A stretch of DNA of 64,000 bases, taken from the NCBI GenBank assembly GCA_949317995.1, contig OX439037.1:23123182-23187181 (forward strand). The letters run 5' to 3'. The position numbers were made by a program, and so were the translations under genes. Of this stretch, positions 1 through 13,200 are shown piece by piece (the first letter of the stretch is position 1; each line of letters starts with the position of its first letter). The stretch comes from Acholoe squamosa (Eukaryota; Annelida; Polychaeta; Phyllodocida; Polynoidae). Below the pieces are notes generated by a model. That model searched no databases. It saw only the letters and a list, made by a program, of their open reading frames with translations, and was not told the DNA's origin.

Positions 1-90
1 TTTTTTCAAATTTTGCTTTGTGGGATTTTAGAGCAGAAAGTTGATATTTAGGCTTATCGTTGTATGTGTTATCGGTGTCATGTGAATGTG

Positions 91-273
91 TTAACCCCTT
101 GTCGTCCCCGTCTTCCACTCGTCAGGAAGAGGGTTTTCAGAGGTGAAGGACACCGCTGGAGCTTTGTGCCTCCATATTTCGGCAGCCTTGTCCGAAAACC
201 ATCGGCACCAGCCTGCACCATTTAGGGCACGTTGGCGCTCGTTTCGCCTACCGGGTTGACCATCATAAAAGTA
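91..273 (-). CDS. Candidate terminal coding exon of an unidentified gene
   Basis: On the minus strand a good acceptor (tract ending ttgcag) precedes an open frame of 60 codons that ends in a stop at 91-93. The block is clearly richer in GC than the AT-rich flanks, and its composition looks protein-like (it begins YFYDGQPGRRNERQR and includes CRWFSDKAAEIWRHKAP). I do not recognise the family. If real, it is the last coding exon of a minus-strand gene. The preceding exon would lie at higher coordinates, and I found no partner exon in 274-9000. A chance ORF is the alternative. Confidence 0.4.
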   Translation of the reverse strand, partial: YFYDGQPGRRNERQRALNGAGWCRWFSDKAAEIWRHKAPAVSFTSENPLPDEWKTGTTRG

Positions 274-3200
274 CTGCAATTTTTCGTAACTTATTCTTCA
301 TAATGCCAGTCAATATAAATCACAGACATGTTCTATTTCCTTGTTTTCTTCTGGTTCTTAATGTAAGAATTGTCTTTTTAGACTTTTTAGAAATGTTTGG
401 AAGTTATCTTGGAAATTTAAAGAATTATTGCAATATACAGGTAAATCATTCCAACTTTGTAATAGATATAGTCAATATGGAATTTTCATACAATATGTAC
501 CCCTGACTACTTGATGTTAAAAGCAGTACTTTTACTGGTCGCCTGGTATTTTTATAGACTAGCGCACAAGGTTACTTTATTGTCACTCTAGAAAATTAGA
601 TTCAGAAAGTGAGCCATGTTTTTCATTTAATTTGAAGTCAAAGAAAGTTTTAATGAAGGAGTAGCAATGTATTTACTCCAAAGGAAAAAAAGCGATAACA
701 CTGAAGTAATATGACTCACTTTTATGGATCTTTCCACTAGTATGGAGAGCACAACCAAAGATGGAAATGAATAAAGGAAAATTATAATAAAAGCCTAGCG
801 GTGAGGACGGAGAAGAGAAATATGTGCGTAAATATGAAAATGTGCCCTGTTGTATCATGAATTGTGATATTGCAATACAAGATGTGACATAATAGAAGAG
901 CTGCTATAGCTTTGGAATAGAAAGAATTAGAAGCAGTAGGCTAAATGTTGTAGGTTAAATATGTAGGCATGGCTAGAAGCAATCCCACCTATTCATATGG
1001 ATATGATGATTTTGGAATATTACCCCCCCCCCTCCCCTCCCTTCTCATAAACCCAATCTTTTGAATTGTTAATTGGAGGCTTATATGTAATATATCCATG
1101 ATTTTAATCTTAGACAGTACAATTTGATTTAATGTGTGTGAATTTGAAGAAATGAATTGAGAAAAGTGCGATTTGATTTTGAAAGGTTCTGTTTAAAAAT
1201 GGGTAATGTAATTTATAGTTGATGTATGACAGTATCTTCTGGAAATATGCATATCATACTATACTTCAGCGGGATCAAATTATTTCTGTATTATAAAAGC
1301 GAATGAGGAGAAATTTGAGTCTTGCAAGGGGCATATAAAGCCTCTTTTACCTCAGTTTTATTGCAGAGTTTTAGGACGTCATTTAGGTCTAATACATGAT
1401 GTTTTAATAGAAGGATGGAAAATATATGTAATTGCAGCGTCATTCTAGTCATTCCGATCAACAAAACACACACTGACTAGTGTGAAGTTTTGAAATCAAA
1501 AACATGTTTGAGTGAGGAGTATGGAAGTGAAGTATACGAGTATTTCCATTCATTTTACAACTGCCACACACAGGATGGCCTAATGTATGGGGCCTATTAT
1601 ACACCAATGAGTTACACCGTTAACCCTTTAAGGCCGACATAGTTCTTTGGTACACGATAACCATTGGTCGTCATGATGCAGGGCTGGTGAGTAGGCTCGC
1701 CATCACTGCATTCATGATGCATTCATGATGCAGGGCTGGTGAGTAGGCTCGCCATCACTGCATTCATGAATCATGATGACTAAAGAAAAGTGAATTCAAG
1801 GCATTATGTGATCCTTAAATGTTTAGTTACCATTCATTATCTGTAATACATGCACATGTACTGACAGAAAGAGGACCTCAGTGTAAAAGCTGCCTTTTGT
1901 TACTCATAACAATGATATGATATATGATATGACCAATTTTATCGACCACTGTAATGTATAGATGAGCTGGAGTTCTCAGTGTATTAATATCTAATTGTGG
2001 CGTCACCTAGGAGTAGAATGGACAACAATGGTGCTGCCATCGTGTGTTAAGTTTTAAGTTCACTGTCCCTTGTTTTACCACAAACTGATAAAAATGTAAA
2101 GTTCACACAACCCCATATATGCATATAGTATGTACAGGTTTATTTTTCCGTGTATGATAGTAACCCTATCTTATTTCTCCTGGTAAAAATTGATTGACAT
2201 ATTTAATGATTATTTAATTATTGTCTGACTGCTTTTCACAAACTGTAAAAATGCTTCAAGTAGATGCCATTAGTCCCTCGTGGTCTATTTTACTTAAATG
2301 ATATTTTATATTGGCACAAAAATTGTGATATGCATGTCTTAAAAGATTCGGTGCGTTTCAGAAGGAATAAATCCCTTAGTATGAAATTTTGCTTGCAAGA
2401 TGAATAAAATCAAAATACCTGATGTCTAGGGATTATTCTATGAAGCATGAAATGAATTGAACATTGAACATAATTATATGAGTGAATGTTCTGTCTCTAT
2501 TGTGAGGTTTTATCCATTGTTCTCACACATCAACATTCATCATCACAGGTCAGATTTTGTTGAAGGTTTCGCGGCAACTTGTAACTGTAGCCGACAGAAT
2601 AAAGACAGAAGCTTCATAGAACTAGCCTCTAGTTTAAAATTGTAAAAAAGTATAAATACAAATGACATTGAATAAAGATGAATAAAAAGAAGCTGTTTCT
2701 TTATTGATTTCGTACATACCCGTAAAGTACCATTTATATGATATGGAGGTGTCGTAAAATCTAATAGTGTACTAGGACTAGGTCAGGTAGAACACTCTGT
2801 ATTTAGTGAGTGTCATAATAAATAAAAGTATTGGGGTATTTAAATGCAAAATTTAGCATGATTGGTATTATATGTAACAGTCATTGAGTCAATACGAAAA
2901 CTCGTCGATTTTTACGGCTTGCAAACCATTATTAAGGGTTTTACAGCCTGAAACAAAAGGCATTACTGATCCTTAAGGTTTAATAGAGTTAAATGTTTTA
3001 AATAGTTCTTGTTTTCGTTATTTCTTTCCTGGCAATGATAGTCTTGGGGTACCCGCTATTCAGTCCTGTCAAAATCAGTACAGGCCTCAAGAACAAAATC
3101 TGCAGGACTGCATGAATGGCCTGCAAGTGGAAAACATTTCCGTATAGACTGTTATGTAAATATGTAGTTTAGGCCTCCAATCATAGAGGAAAGAAATTTC

Positions 3201-4300
3201 AATTCATGAAACACCAAAAATGGCCTTGGCCTGCCAGATGTGTCTTATGAGCCATGATGAAGCTGCCATATTAGGCCTAAACTAAAGAATGGTACGGTAA
3301 CATTATTGGCTCGGACCACCCTGAGTCTATACCACCGGGTAGGTGGTGGCATTGGCAAAAAGTCAGTTATACAATTTTCAATCTCAATTTTCTACAAGAA
3401 ATAAAGCATGTAAATAAATAAAATTACCATATATCAGTAGTTCATATATCAGTCTTTACTTACAGTAAAGAAAAAAAATTCAAAAATCCATCCATAAGTT
3501 CATACAAAATTAAAGAAAGAAAAAAGTCATTTCATAAAAATATTTTCACCAATCCAGTCCTCCATAGGTTTACCTCCGGGCTGGACTTTTCTCTCTTTGT
3601 TCCTATTTGTTTCAAAAACAGCGTCTAAAAGTGAGACGGTTTGGACGCCTTTAAAAAAACGTGGGAAAAGTCGCCCTGAGCCTTCCGTGCCAATGCATGT
3701 CTTTCAATTTTTTTACCCTTTGGCTGCAAAACTCTGATTGGCTAGTGTGGGGATTTCCACACCGTCTGCTGCACAAGGAGCTCTGTATATGTCTAGGGAC
3801 CAGTTGGCAGGTCTATGATTGGCTCACCCCCCCCCCCCAACCGTTGAGGCTATACCACTGGGTAGGCGATGGCGCATCAAAAACAGTTTGTCGACATTTT
3901 TTTAATTGTCAATTAAAAATAGAAAATGTGAAGTTTTGTTCATGATAAATCATATGCATGCACCGGTACCTAGTATTTCGTACGTTCAGTCCCGGATTCA
4001 ATGCATGTTGTTACTGTGTTAATGTCTAGATTTCAGAGGCGGGAAGATATATAATAACGCCGTCTATCCCACGATGGCAGAACTAAACTCTCACACCAGA
4101 TGGCAGCAGCTGTTTTTTCTCAAGGTCAAGGTCGGCTGGCCGACTGGCTGGAGTGCAAAACAAGACAAATATAGGAATCTAGAGGTCTGTTTCATCATAA
4201 TGCTTTATCTGACTTATCCTTAACGTTGATTATAGTTGGTGTCACAACAGAAAGTCCAGATTTAGGTCGACAATACATCGTTAGCACTATTTAAAAGCAG
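274..4300. other. AT-rich non-coding stretch
   Basis: I see no supportable gene here. It holds short homopolymers, a 52-bp tandem duplication at 1671-1790 and small diffuse repeats, such as two related CTATACCAC(C/T)GGGTAGG motifs near 3330 and 3851. The open frames are short and lack family resemblance or splice context. Confidence 0.5.
1671..1790. repeat. Two-copy 52-bp tandem repeat with GATGCAGGGCTGG core
   Basis: The unit starting TCATGATGCAGGGCTGGTGA occurs at 1671 and again at 1723. Related sequences built around GCATCATG...CTGGTGAGT appear near 41,455-41,560 and 57,640-57,735. This suggests a dispersed short palindromic element that duplicated locally here. Confidence 0.7.
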
Positions 4301-4373
4301 AATCTTGCTTCACACTCACTCACAGAGTCACCCTGAGTGACTGACACGGACACTGTCAGTGTCAGTAAGAATA

Positions 4374-5567
4374 CATGAACGATGATCCCAAGGAACGATG
4401 ATCCCAGAACGATGATCCCAGCTTTTGAGGAACCATGATCCCATCGTAACGAAATGATGGCCCCACTTTTCAAATATGGCTATATTATCTCTGAACATCT
4501 AATTGACAAAGTGGTATTTAGATGAAGAGTTTTCCATGAAATCTAGGAAGAATTTGAGAGTGACAATATGCTAATTCGTCCGGACGGTAACCAAGTATCG
4601 TAGCAATTCTCCAAGGTAACGTGTCACGTGCGCATGATGCACGCCATCTTGTGTGGGGGACAAATTTGTCTGCCTCGTAATTGCGAGCACCATTCAATAT
4701 CTAAATTTTCCAAATATATCACACTTATCGTATTGTCATCAAGCCAGTATGATCTAATGGGAGGGATGATGATACTGTATTTATAAATAAGATATTAGAG
4801 CAGTATAAAGGCCATAATATGTATTTGAAATATGTGCAGGGCTCCAGTGTAACGTTTCTATTATGATACATAAAGGGGAGCGTAGAGCGCAGAGCACTAG
4901 TTTGTCCCCGGCATCCGGTGTGCCGACGTCGGACCGTTACCGTAGTTACGGGACTTTTCGTCTCAATGAATGTGTGTGTAGGTAAAGTACTCACAGTTTG
5001 TCTGTTAATCCATGAAACCCTATGAATCCATGTAAATGATATGTATCCCCAGTAATCAAAAGAAATATAAGTAAAAAAATAAATATATACAAAATAATTA
5101 CTTCTACCGGGGGTATGTAAAATAATTACGAAAAAAAATCACTCCAATGATAGATCTAGTTCTATAGGTACAGACAATTTCAGACATTTTTTTTTTTTTG
5201 CATTTTAGTAATATTCATCATTTCTATCTATTTCTATGCATAAATCACCAACAAATCATTAAAAATTAGATATTACTGTGTAGGGTATGTAAGTAGCCTG
5301 GAGAAGTAGCCTGCAGTGTGGAAAAATCCTTTTCAGACATTTCTGGGCATTTAATCATTATTATTCATCATTTCTATCAATTTCCATGTGTAAATCACCA
5401 ACAAATCATGGAATACTAGTGCAGATGGGTCAGTAAATATAAGCAATGAGAGATATTCTAATGTGGGATCATGGTTCCTTAAGATGGGATCATCGTTCCT
5501 GGGGAGGAGAAAATGGGATCATCGTTCCCGTGGGATCATCGTTCCTTGGGATCATCGTTCCAGTAAC
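4374..5567. mobile_element. Element bounded by inverted clusters of GGAACGATGATCCC
   Basis: The left end (4374-4462) has four direct copies of AACGATGATCCC or a close variant. The right end (5455-5567) has five copies in the reverse orientation. The interior has no coding sequence. It contains a two-copy direct repeat (about 5175-5280 and 5330-5420, sharing ATTCATCATTTCTATC). The arrangement is that of a non-autonomous DNA element or foldback element with repetitive ends. Confidence 0.6.
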
Positions 5568-5602
5568 CGTCAGTAACACTAACAGTCCACACTGCCCAAA
5601 AC

Positions 5603-6359
5603 TACCGTAATCTCCCTCGTATCAGTCAGGCCCCCTAGAAACAATTTCTTGTGAATTCACGTGAAATTCACAAGAAAAAAAATTTGGTGTAATTCACGTT
5701 ATTGATCACATGAATTTGTGAGCAGCAATTCATGTGAAAATGAAATTCAGCAGTCACATGAAATTCATGCGATTTCATGTGAATTTCACATGACTTTCAC
5801 ATGTAGAGTTTTGGAAAATTCTCAAAAAAAAATGAGAAATTCATAACTTTGGTTCTACTGAATGAATTTTCAAAATTCAAAGACCTATGTGTAACTTGGT
5901 CTTGGGCCCCATAGGCCCCCATATATCCTATTATGGCTAAGGGGGCATGTAACATATCAAAAGAAGGCTAGCGTGCGACATCAAGAGGTCCACGTAGTCA
6001 CGTGGTAGAGCTTATCTAGTCACGTGATCTAGCATTAATCTCGATCCAGATAAGTAAGGCCGTACAAACCATGATTACATACTCTAAACTCTAATAGAAC
6101 TAGAAACAATTAAAGGGCTAAGGATACTGTCCCTATGCCGTAGGACTACTTTTGCCAAAACTATTAGGTTATAAAAATTAGATCGAGGCTATTTGCTCTG
6201 ACAGTGACGTTCGCGAGTCTGCACTACGACTCGTAGTATGAGGACTTCTTTAGAATCACGATTTGCGTCAAAAGAAAGGTCTTGGAGTCCCCCTTGTGGT
6301 TGCAATAAGAACTAAAACCCCCCGTTTAAGACACACCTTATACGCGGGAGATTACAGTA
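5603..6359. mobile_element. Long member of the CCGTAATCTCCC-type MITE family
   Basis: It starts TACCGTAATCTCCCTCGT and ends with the degenerate reverse complement (ACGCGGGAGATTACAGTA). The right half matches the copy at 27576-27860 (shared stretch from GGAAAATTCTCAAAAAAA to CCCCCTTGTGG). An extra block at about 5640-5810, rich in palindromic GTGAATTTCAC motifs, makes this copy longer than its relatives. It has no coding capacity. Confidence 0.65.
5640..5810. repeat. Cluster of palindromic TGAATTTCACATG motifs
   Basis: Several overlapping direct and inverted copies of GTGAATTTCAC or TTCATGTGAA lie in 170 bases inside the longer MITE copy. They can fold on themselves. No coding potential. Confidence 0.6.
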
Positions 6360-6529
6360 GGGGTCTCACGTAGGGAAATCCCTGGGTCACTCAGTGCATC
6401 CTTACCGACAGAACTTCAGAAGACCTCAGCACTGAATACTACATGAGTTCTGGGTGGATAAAATAGTTAGCTAATTTAGTAGAACTGTAAAAATTCATAA
6501 CTGTAGGAATAACACCCCTGCACCCACTC

Positions 6530-7470
6530 CCGCGAGTCCCTATCTGTCACTATAGTAAATCAATCAATATGATTTTCTATTTTAGGGCTCTTTTCCACAG
6601 TCAACATTAACTTTTTTCATGTCCAAAGTGTAAAAATAACCAAGGAATCAGAATTTGTGGGTCATTTTACTCTAGATCCAGTCATTGATTTAATATCTTA
6701 TCATGTCTCAAGGGGTATTGGTGTGTGCAGACTGTAATTTCTATAAAACCTTGAAATAAAATGCTGATATTTTTGTTAATTCTTGGTCAATTTTTACATT
6801 TGAGACCTCTATTGAAAGCTTAAGACATCAGTTACCATAGAGTGAGAAAGAATGAAATATCTGGACAGATTGTATATATTTCAGAAGAGTTTTGACTTAA
6901 ACCCGAAAATATCAAAACTAAGTATTTGTGTAACTTTTTTAAACTTATATGGGATAACCACAAAAGTGTTTACTTTTAGAATCTTTAATCAGCTATTTAT
7001 TATCTATTAGCCCAAATTAGCCCAAAGCTAAAGAGTATAGGAGAGTTGAGTAAAAAATCCAAGAATTTCAGGTCCGCTTATCACACTGCCATTTAGAACA
7101 TGATCTATAATACTTATCTTAGTTCCTTTCGATGCAAAATATATCCCATTAATCCCCAAACTGTTGTGCTTACAGTGATGTAATTGGTTACCCTCTATGA
7201 CCATTCAATCAAATTTAATTTAAGATAAAGTAAAGCAAGGTCTGAAATGTGTGAGAACCAGTGCAGCCTGTGCACAATGGACAGGGACTGATAAGACCCA
7301 CACTGGCTGGAAATCCACTGACAGAAAATATTATAGAAATTCCACCTTTAATCTCTCATAACTTCTGTTCTAGTACCATTATAAAGACAATTTAAACACA
7401 ATTAAATTACTCAAGTTGCCAGCTTCCCGGTGATGTAAAATTATCCGGGTAAATCCAAAATAAAAGTTTG
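6530..7470. repeat. Dispersed repeat, partner of 51440-53110 (inverted)
   Basis: This stretch is homologous, in reverse complement and with moderate divergence, to 51440-53110. Matching landmarks include CCTATCTGTCACTATAGTAA, CAGAATTTGTGGGTCATTTT, AATTAGCCCAAAGCTAAAGA and ACAGGGACTGATAAGACCCA against their complements. It has no coding sequence, so an old mobile element of unknown class is the likely origin. Confidence 0.75.
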
Positions 7471-9019
7471 GCATGTTTTCCCTAATAACTGGTCCTGAGT
7501 AGGTACTTATTCATATGATATAAGATAAAACATGATTATTGCAGTGATGCCGATTCATTTTTGGGCTTGTTTGGGTTTGGTCTGAACTGAATTTATTCAC
7601 TGCAAAAAATGCCAATTATGCAGGTGTCTGTACATTTATGGCCAGCATTCCAGATTTTCGTGATTGATGCGCAGGGTTTTTTTATGTCATAAATGGAGGT
7701 TGCCCCTAAAAGTATATGTGGGATTTTTTGCTCAATACCTCCGGGGCACACTAGTTATGGCATGCCATGCTACATTAAAATATAGTGAAAAAGTATTTCC
7801 ATGGCTGAGACCTAGGGTGTTCACTGTTCAGTCTGCGGTCACAGCCACAGGGCACAGACAAACAACTTTTTTCCTTTCTTCTCAGACCAATCTTTCATTT
7901 ATGGGCATTTACCTTCAATATACAACATGAAGATGTAGATCTATACTATTATAAAATGAGAAGCTATGGTTTCAGTACAGAAACATGCCATTGTCCAAAA
8001 GGTTTCTAGTAGGCCTAGGCCTACTAGTAAAATCATGGTTTAACTTTTATATGAATGAGTAAGTAAGAAGTGACAAATTTGAGCTGACTGTGGATGCATG
8101 CATTTTGGTAGTGGAAATTCAAAAACTCCCAGCCCTATCCAGACTTGGCTGTAATGCTGGGCGTGTGCTTTAGAGATTGACACTGTGAACAGAACTGCAG
8201 ACAGTAGAAATATGGCGGGCAGCTAGGGAGAGAGGAGTACATGTGTAGCACTGAAATGGGTTAATAACAGGTTAGTAAAAGTGATTTAAGCTGTGGTACT
8301 CCATTCAGTGATAGTATAGATACCCCTACAAGGTAACAGGTTTGATCATATCTTTTTAGCCAGCCATGGCTAGAAAAGTCCAAAATGGCGAGTGTACAGG
8401 GAGATGATCGGTCACCGGGGCGGAAGACTGGCATGGCGATGAAATGTTGATGGGAGGTGTGAGGGAATCCCCAGGCCGAGCGGTCTGGCGCCGCCGTGTT
8501 CATTCCATGCCCTGGCGTGGAAGCAATCTATATTTAGAAAAATGGAAATGCAGCAGAGTACTTTTGAATGTTATGTCACTCGACAATCTTCTGTCCAGAG
8601 CTCAAAAAGATTGGAATAGAAAAACTCAGCATTTTATAGTAAGATTGATACGCCCTGTATCCCCAAATAATGCACTGTGTGTACCTTTAATATAGCGCAG
8701 GTAGGCCCCACTCACTGCAGAGGCTGCTCAGGGTGCACATACAGGGCCCTCCCCACATTCACAGAAACTTAACTGGCAGTCTAGACCACTCTCTATGGCA
8801 ATACTATGGTGAGTTTGTCTGTCCCAAAACCCTGTTTTCTGGTAAAAAAAAGTTCTTTTAAAAAGGAAGGAACTAGTGATGATAGAGCTACAATTCTTTC
8901 AAATTTGTATTACTAAGAATCCCCTTCATCCATTCTGGTTGAAAATCAAAGGTTTTCTCTGATTTCTAATAAAACGACTGAACGCCCTACCAAAACTTTT
9001 GACCCTTTTTGAGTAGTCA
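7471..9019. other. Non-coding stretch, nothing recognised
   Basis: Short open frames only, none with a family signature or convincing splice sites. The base composition is like the surrounding intergenic DNA. Confidence 0.5.
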
Positions 9020-9370
9020 TTAATTTATCAACAGGAGGGGGATGCCAACATTTTTTGACCCCTGAGCGTAAAAACTCTTGACTTTTGAGGGAGGGGGCAT
9101 AAAATTGACCCTCTTTTTAGCATAAAAGCCCATGTGCTATAGATCAAAGAGGGGCTTAAAAATTCTCTGGTGCGGGAGGGGGGGGGTGCAAAAAATCTGA
9201 CTGCCGTCAAAGGGGGGAGCATAAAAATATGTTTTTCCCGACACCCCCTGTTGATAAATAATGACCACTCTCTATTCAAAGGGCAGGGGGCATAAAAAAT
9301 TAGCTTTTCAGTAGCTAAAAAGCCTGCATACCACTATTATAGATCAAAAGAGGGGTGTGAGAATTTTCTG
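9020..9370. repeat. Dispersed repeat with GATCAAAGAGGGG core
   Basis: Two related sub-blocks (about 9040-9150 and 9150-9370) share ATAGATCAAA(A)GAGGGG followed by a G-rich run and ATAATGACCACTC. Related pieces occur at 50,110-50,250 and 55,965-56,060. This is a short interspersed repeat of unknown type. Confidence 0.6.
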
Positions 9371-9889
9371 TGCCTCTGGTTAAATACGGTAAATTAATGA
9401 GTGCTCTGTAAGTCTAAGGCCTATATGGTGCACTTGGGAGAACATATTGATAATTTTACTTACCGGGTACCGTACAGGGAGAGGGTAGGACCGTTTAAAA
9501 GCTCTGCCTTTCACGCGCACCCTGAGGCTGTGTTTAGGAGATTCCTAGGTTAAACAAGATGAAGCAATATTGAAAGGAGCTCTGAATTGGCTACGTCCGC
9601 CACAGTGCAATCGTCGGCGGACATAGGTCTTCGATTCAGAGTGCCTTTAAGGGTCTATCCTCACTTAGGCCTTTAGGCTATATAAATGTATTTCCTTACA
9701 TACAACGTATTATGGTACCAGGTAGGTCTACTTACCTCTTTTCAGATTTTTCTAAAGCTGGAGTAAAAATCTTGGCTTTTCATTGTAAGTAAAGGGGAAT
9801 TAGATGCTTTATACGATATTACTTCAGTCTCTGCCCTGTTCCTCAAGATAACCAGTGACGGTTTTCCACTTTGAATTATTCATTCACAG
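9371..9889. promoter_or_regulatory. Upstream region of IBA57
   Basis: This interval before the first IBA57 coding exon includes a small inverted repeat (ACGTCCGCC...GGCGGACAT, about 9593-9625). An acceptor-like tract ends in cattcacag at 9889, so a separate 5' non-coding exon may exist further upstream. I cannot place a transcription start. Confidence 0.3.
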
Positions 9890-9901
9890 AGAACAGCAAC
9901 A

Positions 9902-10216
9902 ATGGACATACTGTGCTCATCTATGCTGCGTGGTGGCCGTCAGTTGTGTTGCAGGCGGTGGCTAAAACCCATTCTCTCATTCCACCTGGCCAAAGCAGTC
10001 TCTCCAAATCAACACCAGAACAGATGTCTGTCCACAACATCACCTCAAAGGCAACAGTTCCTGGCCCAACATCTGACGCACAGAACGCTGCTGCGGTTTT
10101 CGGGCAAAGATACATCCGAGTTCCTACAGGGACTTCTCACCAACGACATGGGATGCCTCCATGCAGGGAAGGTTGACTGTGGAAAGACACTGTATACGCT
10201 AATGTTGAATGTACAG
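9902..10216 (+). CDS. IBA57: IBA57 exon 1 (coding part)
   Basis: It encodes residues 1-105: the presequence and the start of the GcvT-like fold ([18 protein letters not shown]). The donor after CAG is gttagt, phase 0. Confidence 0.9.
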
Positions 10217-13200
10217 GTTAGTTTATAAGCTAGACTTCTACAAACTTTGCCCATTTTTCTAGTTATATTGATTCTTAATGGATCAGAGGAAAAATATGAA
10301 TTGGCTAGGTGATACTACAAACCCTCTGGAAATTGCTCAGGCTGTGATCATTCAGCTCACCATTTATAGTGTAAATGAAAACCGATGATTTGTCACCGCT
10401 CTGTAGGGTTAAACGCCTGTGTAGCATTCACTCTGGTAATATTCGATAAGCCATATGAGGCCTCTGGTTCTTGTAGAAGCTGCAGATTGTATGCAGGAGT
10501 TTGTGGTAATCAACTTATAAAATGCCTTTAATCCTGTACAGGGGCGGGTGTTGTATGACCTGATACTGTATGCTGTCGGGAAGCAGAAGGCGGCTGAAGT
10601 GAGCCCAGATTCTCCGCTCACCGAACTACTCATGGAATGCGATGCTGCAGTCAGTGAGGAACTCATCAAAACGTTAAAACGGTACAAAATACGCAAAAAG
10701 GTAAGAAATTGCACCAGTACCAGGCATAATGAGAAGTCAGAATAAGTTCTGTCCTGACTAGTTATGTTATGGAAAAACAACTTGTAGAATCAACATGTTA
10801 TGGACATGTGTAAATGTGCTTTACTTTAGGCATCAAAATACTAAATAGACATGCCACATTTGGCCTACAACCTTCCCCGCCCCCCTGCCATTGTGGACTT
10901 GGACAGTATAAAGGCATAACCATCTATGTCTCTGCAGTGTGGGATGTAAAAGAATCTTGTCCTCTGTATAAAAGTAGTGGGATTTCTACCTTAATTTCAC
11001 AGATTTGATCACCACCATCACCCTCTAAATCCCCTGATCTGTTATCTCCAGTATAGAGCATACCTCGGGCATCACTATTGATATTTAAATCATCATGATA
11101 ATCTTTATTCCTATCCTTGTACAGGTGGATATAGCACCAGTTGGGGATGAGTTTTCAGTGTGGTCAGCCATACCTGATACACCCACCTCTACTTCACCCA
11201 TCCCTGTGACTGTCACCGACCCCGCCCAGGTTGTCATGTGTGAACCAGATCCTCGTCTTAAGGCGCTCGGCTACAGACTCCTCCTACCGGCAGGAGTTAA
11301 TGGTGAGAGTTGGAATAAATCTTTAATATAAAACCTGATGAGCCAATGTTTAAATGAGGAAATGGTCAAACTTGGGTTATATGATACTTTTATCTGAAAC
11401 ATCCCCTGGCTTGAAACAACGATTTTCCAAACTTTAAATTTCTCTAACACAAAGAGTACCTGAATGCGACATAAGGGGTCCTCAGGGATGCTGATGTAAG
11501 TAGGGTGGCCGGAGCATCCTTTTTAAACGATATGAGTAACAACTATTAAGCACCTATCTATAGGCCTAATATTCACATTTGATGAACATGTTGTGTTAGG
11601 TTAGTATGGGTCTAGACCCCTAAATTCGACAGTGTGACATGGCCATTTCTTAAAATCGACATGTGACATGGAGCTTAGTGACAAGGACATGGAAAGGAAA
11701 AAGTTAGTGACAAGAGACAAGACCTTTCCTTAAAATCGACATGTGACATGAAGCCTAGTGACAAGGACATGGGAAAATAGAAATTTAGTGACAAGTGACA
11801 TGACCATTTCTTAAAATCGACATGTGACATGGGGACCCCCCATCTAGACCCCTTAGTGCACTATCTACAGCCAGAGTTGTAGTTAATTATAAATGTGTCA
11901 CCACTGAAACCCTTCTGACAGATCTGACTAGCCCTACTAGATACAGACATGTTCCACATACCCCAGCTTTGACACAGGTCTACCACCTAGTGAGTATTGT
12001 AGGCACCATATATCCAGACCCTTACCTAGACATTTATCTGAGATGCCACTCACTGGTCTCTGAAAATTTCAAAATTATCCTGCATTAATTTGCAGTGGGG
12101 AATGCTCATAGGAATTTAAGCCACAACATGCAAAATTCCTGAAAAGTGGCATTTTTTACCTGTATGTTTGTGCCCAGCTGGTGGAGCCCTCTGTTGATAT
12201 TGTATTGAAAACTAGGGAAATAGGCCCCCAAACAAGCCCCAAAAAGTTGTCTGACGACCTCTGACGCAGGTCTATATAGTTATGACTCCAAAACCAGCCT
12301 GTTCTTCTAGTCTAAAGCTATATGTGGAAATTTCGTTCTTTTTCCTTGGTCATTACTTTTCTAATGACCCTCAACCTAAAAAAGGCTTTTTTGAAGTGCT
12401 TATTTTGAATAGAAATAATTTGTATAGGGAAAAATGAAAATATTGGGGGGAAAGCCTGAAAAGAGTAGATTCATTTTAAAAAAAGAATCTTGTTAAAATG
12501 TTGATTTGCAGTCAAATGGTAGCCATTCTCCCAAGGGTCAGGTCCAAGATGTAGGCAAGAATAGAACTGATGCGAAGGTGAAATAGGCATGTACCTAGTT
12601 TTTCAATATATTTACCCATGAAAGAGTATTAATTAAGCCTACTACTTAATATATGGGGTGCTCCCATTCAAGATCATCTTTTATCAAGTTATTAGACATC
12701 TCCACATTGCCCCTATTCAGAATGGGGGGCTTGTAGAAAAGTGTTGTTTACTATAGTGTCAGATAGGAGAGGATGAATCAGCCTGACCCTCCGGCCAGCC
12801 TGATGTTAGAACACTGTTTAGGTGCAAAACCTCAACTGCATATTAAAAGCCACATGTACATTTTGTGGATAACTGCTTTTCCTATGAGTACATTTGCAAG
12901 TTTTGTGTTACTTGGTTAATATTTGATTTTTAAAACACTTTATCCTTTTACAGCATCTGCAGTGCTAGACAACTGTACTGAGACCAGTAATGGCTCGTCC
13001 TATCAGTCACACCGGTACCGCCTCGGGGTGGCCGAGGGATGTGATGAACTACCGCCGGGTGGCTGTCTACCACTCGAGTCTAACGCAGGCTTTCTGAATG
13101 GAGGTTTGTATTATAGTAATGTATAAGAAATATCTGGCTGGGTGGAATCATAAACTACTTTTGTATCCTGTGTATAAGCTGACCCCCACATTGAAATCAC

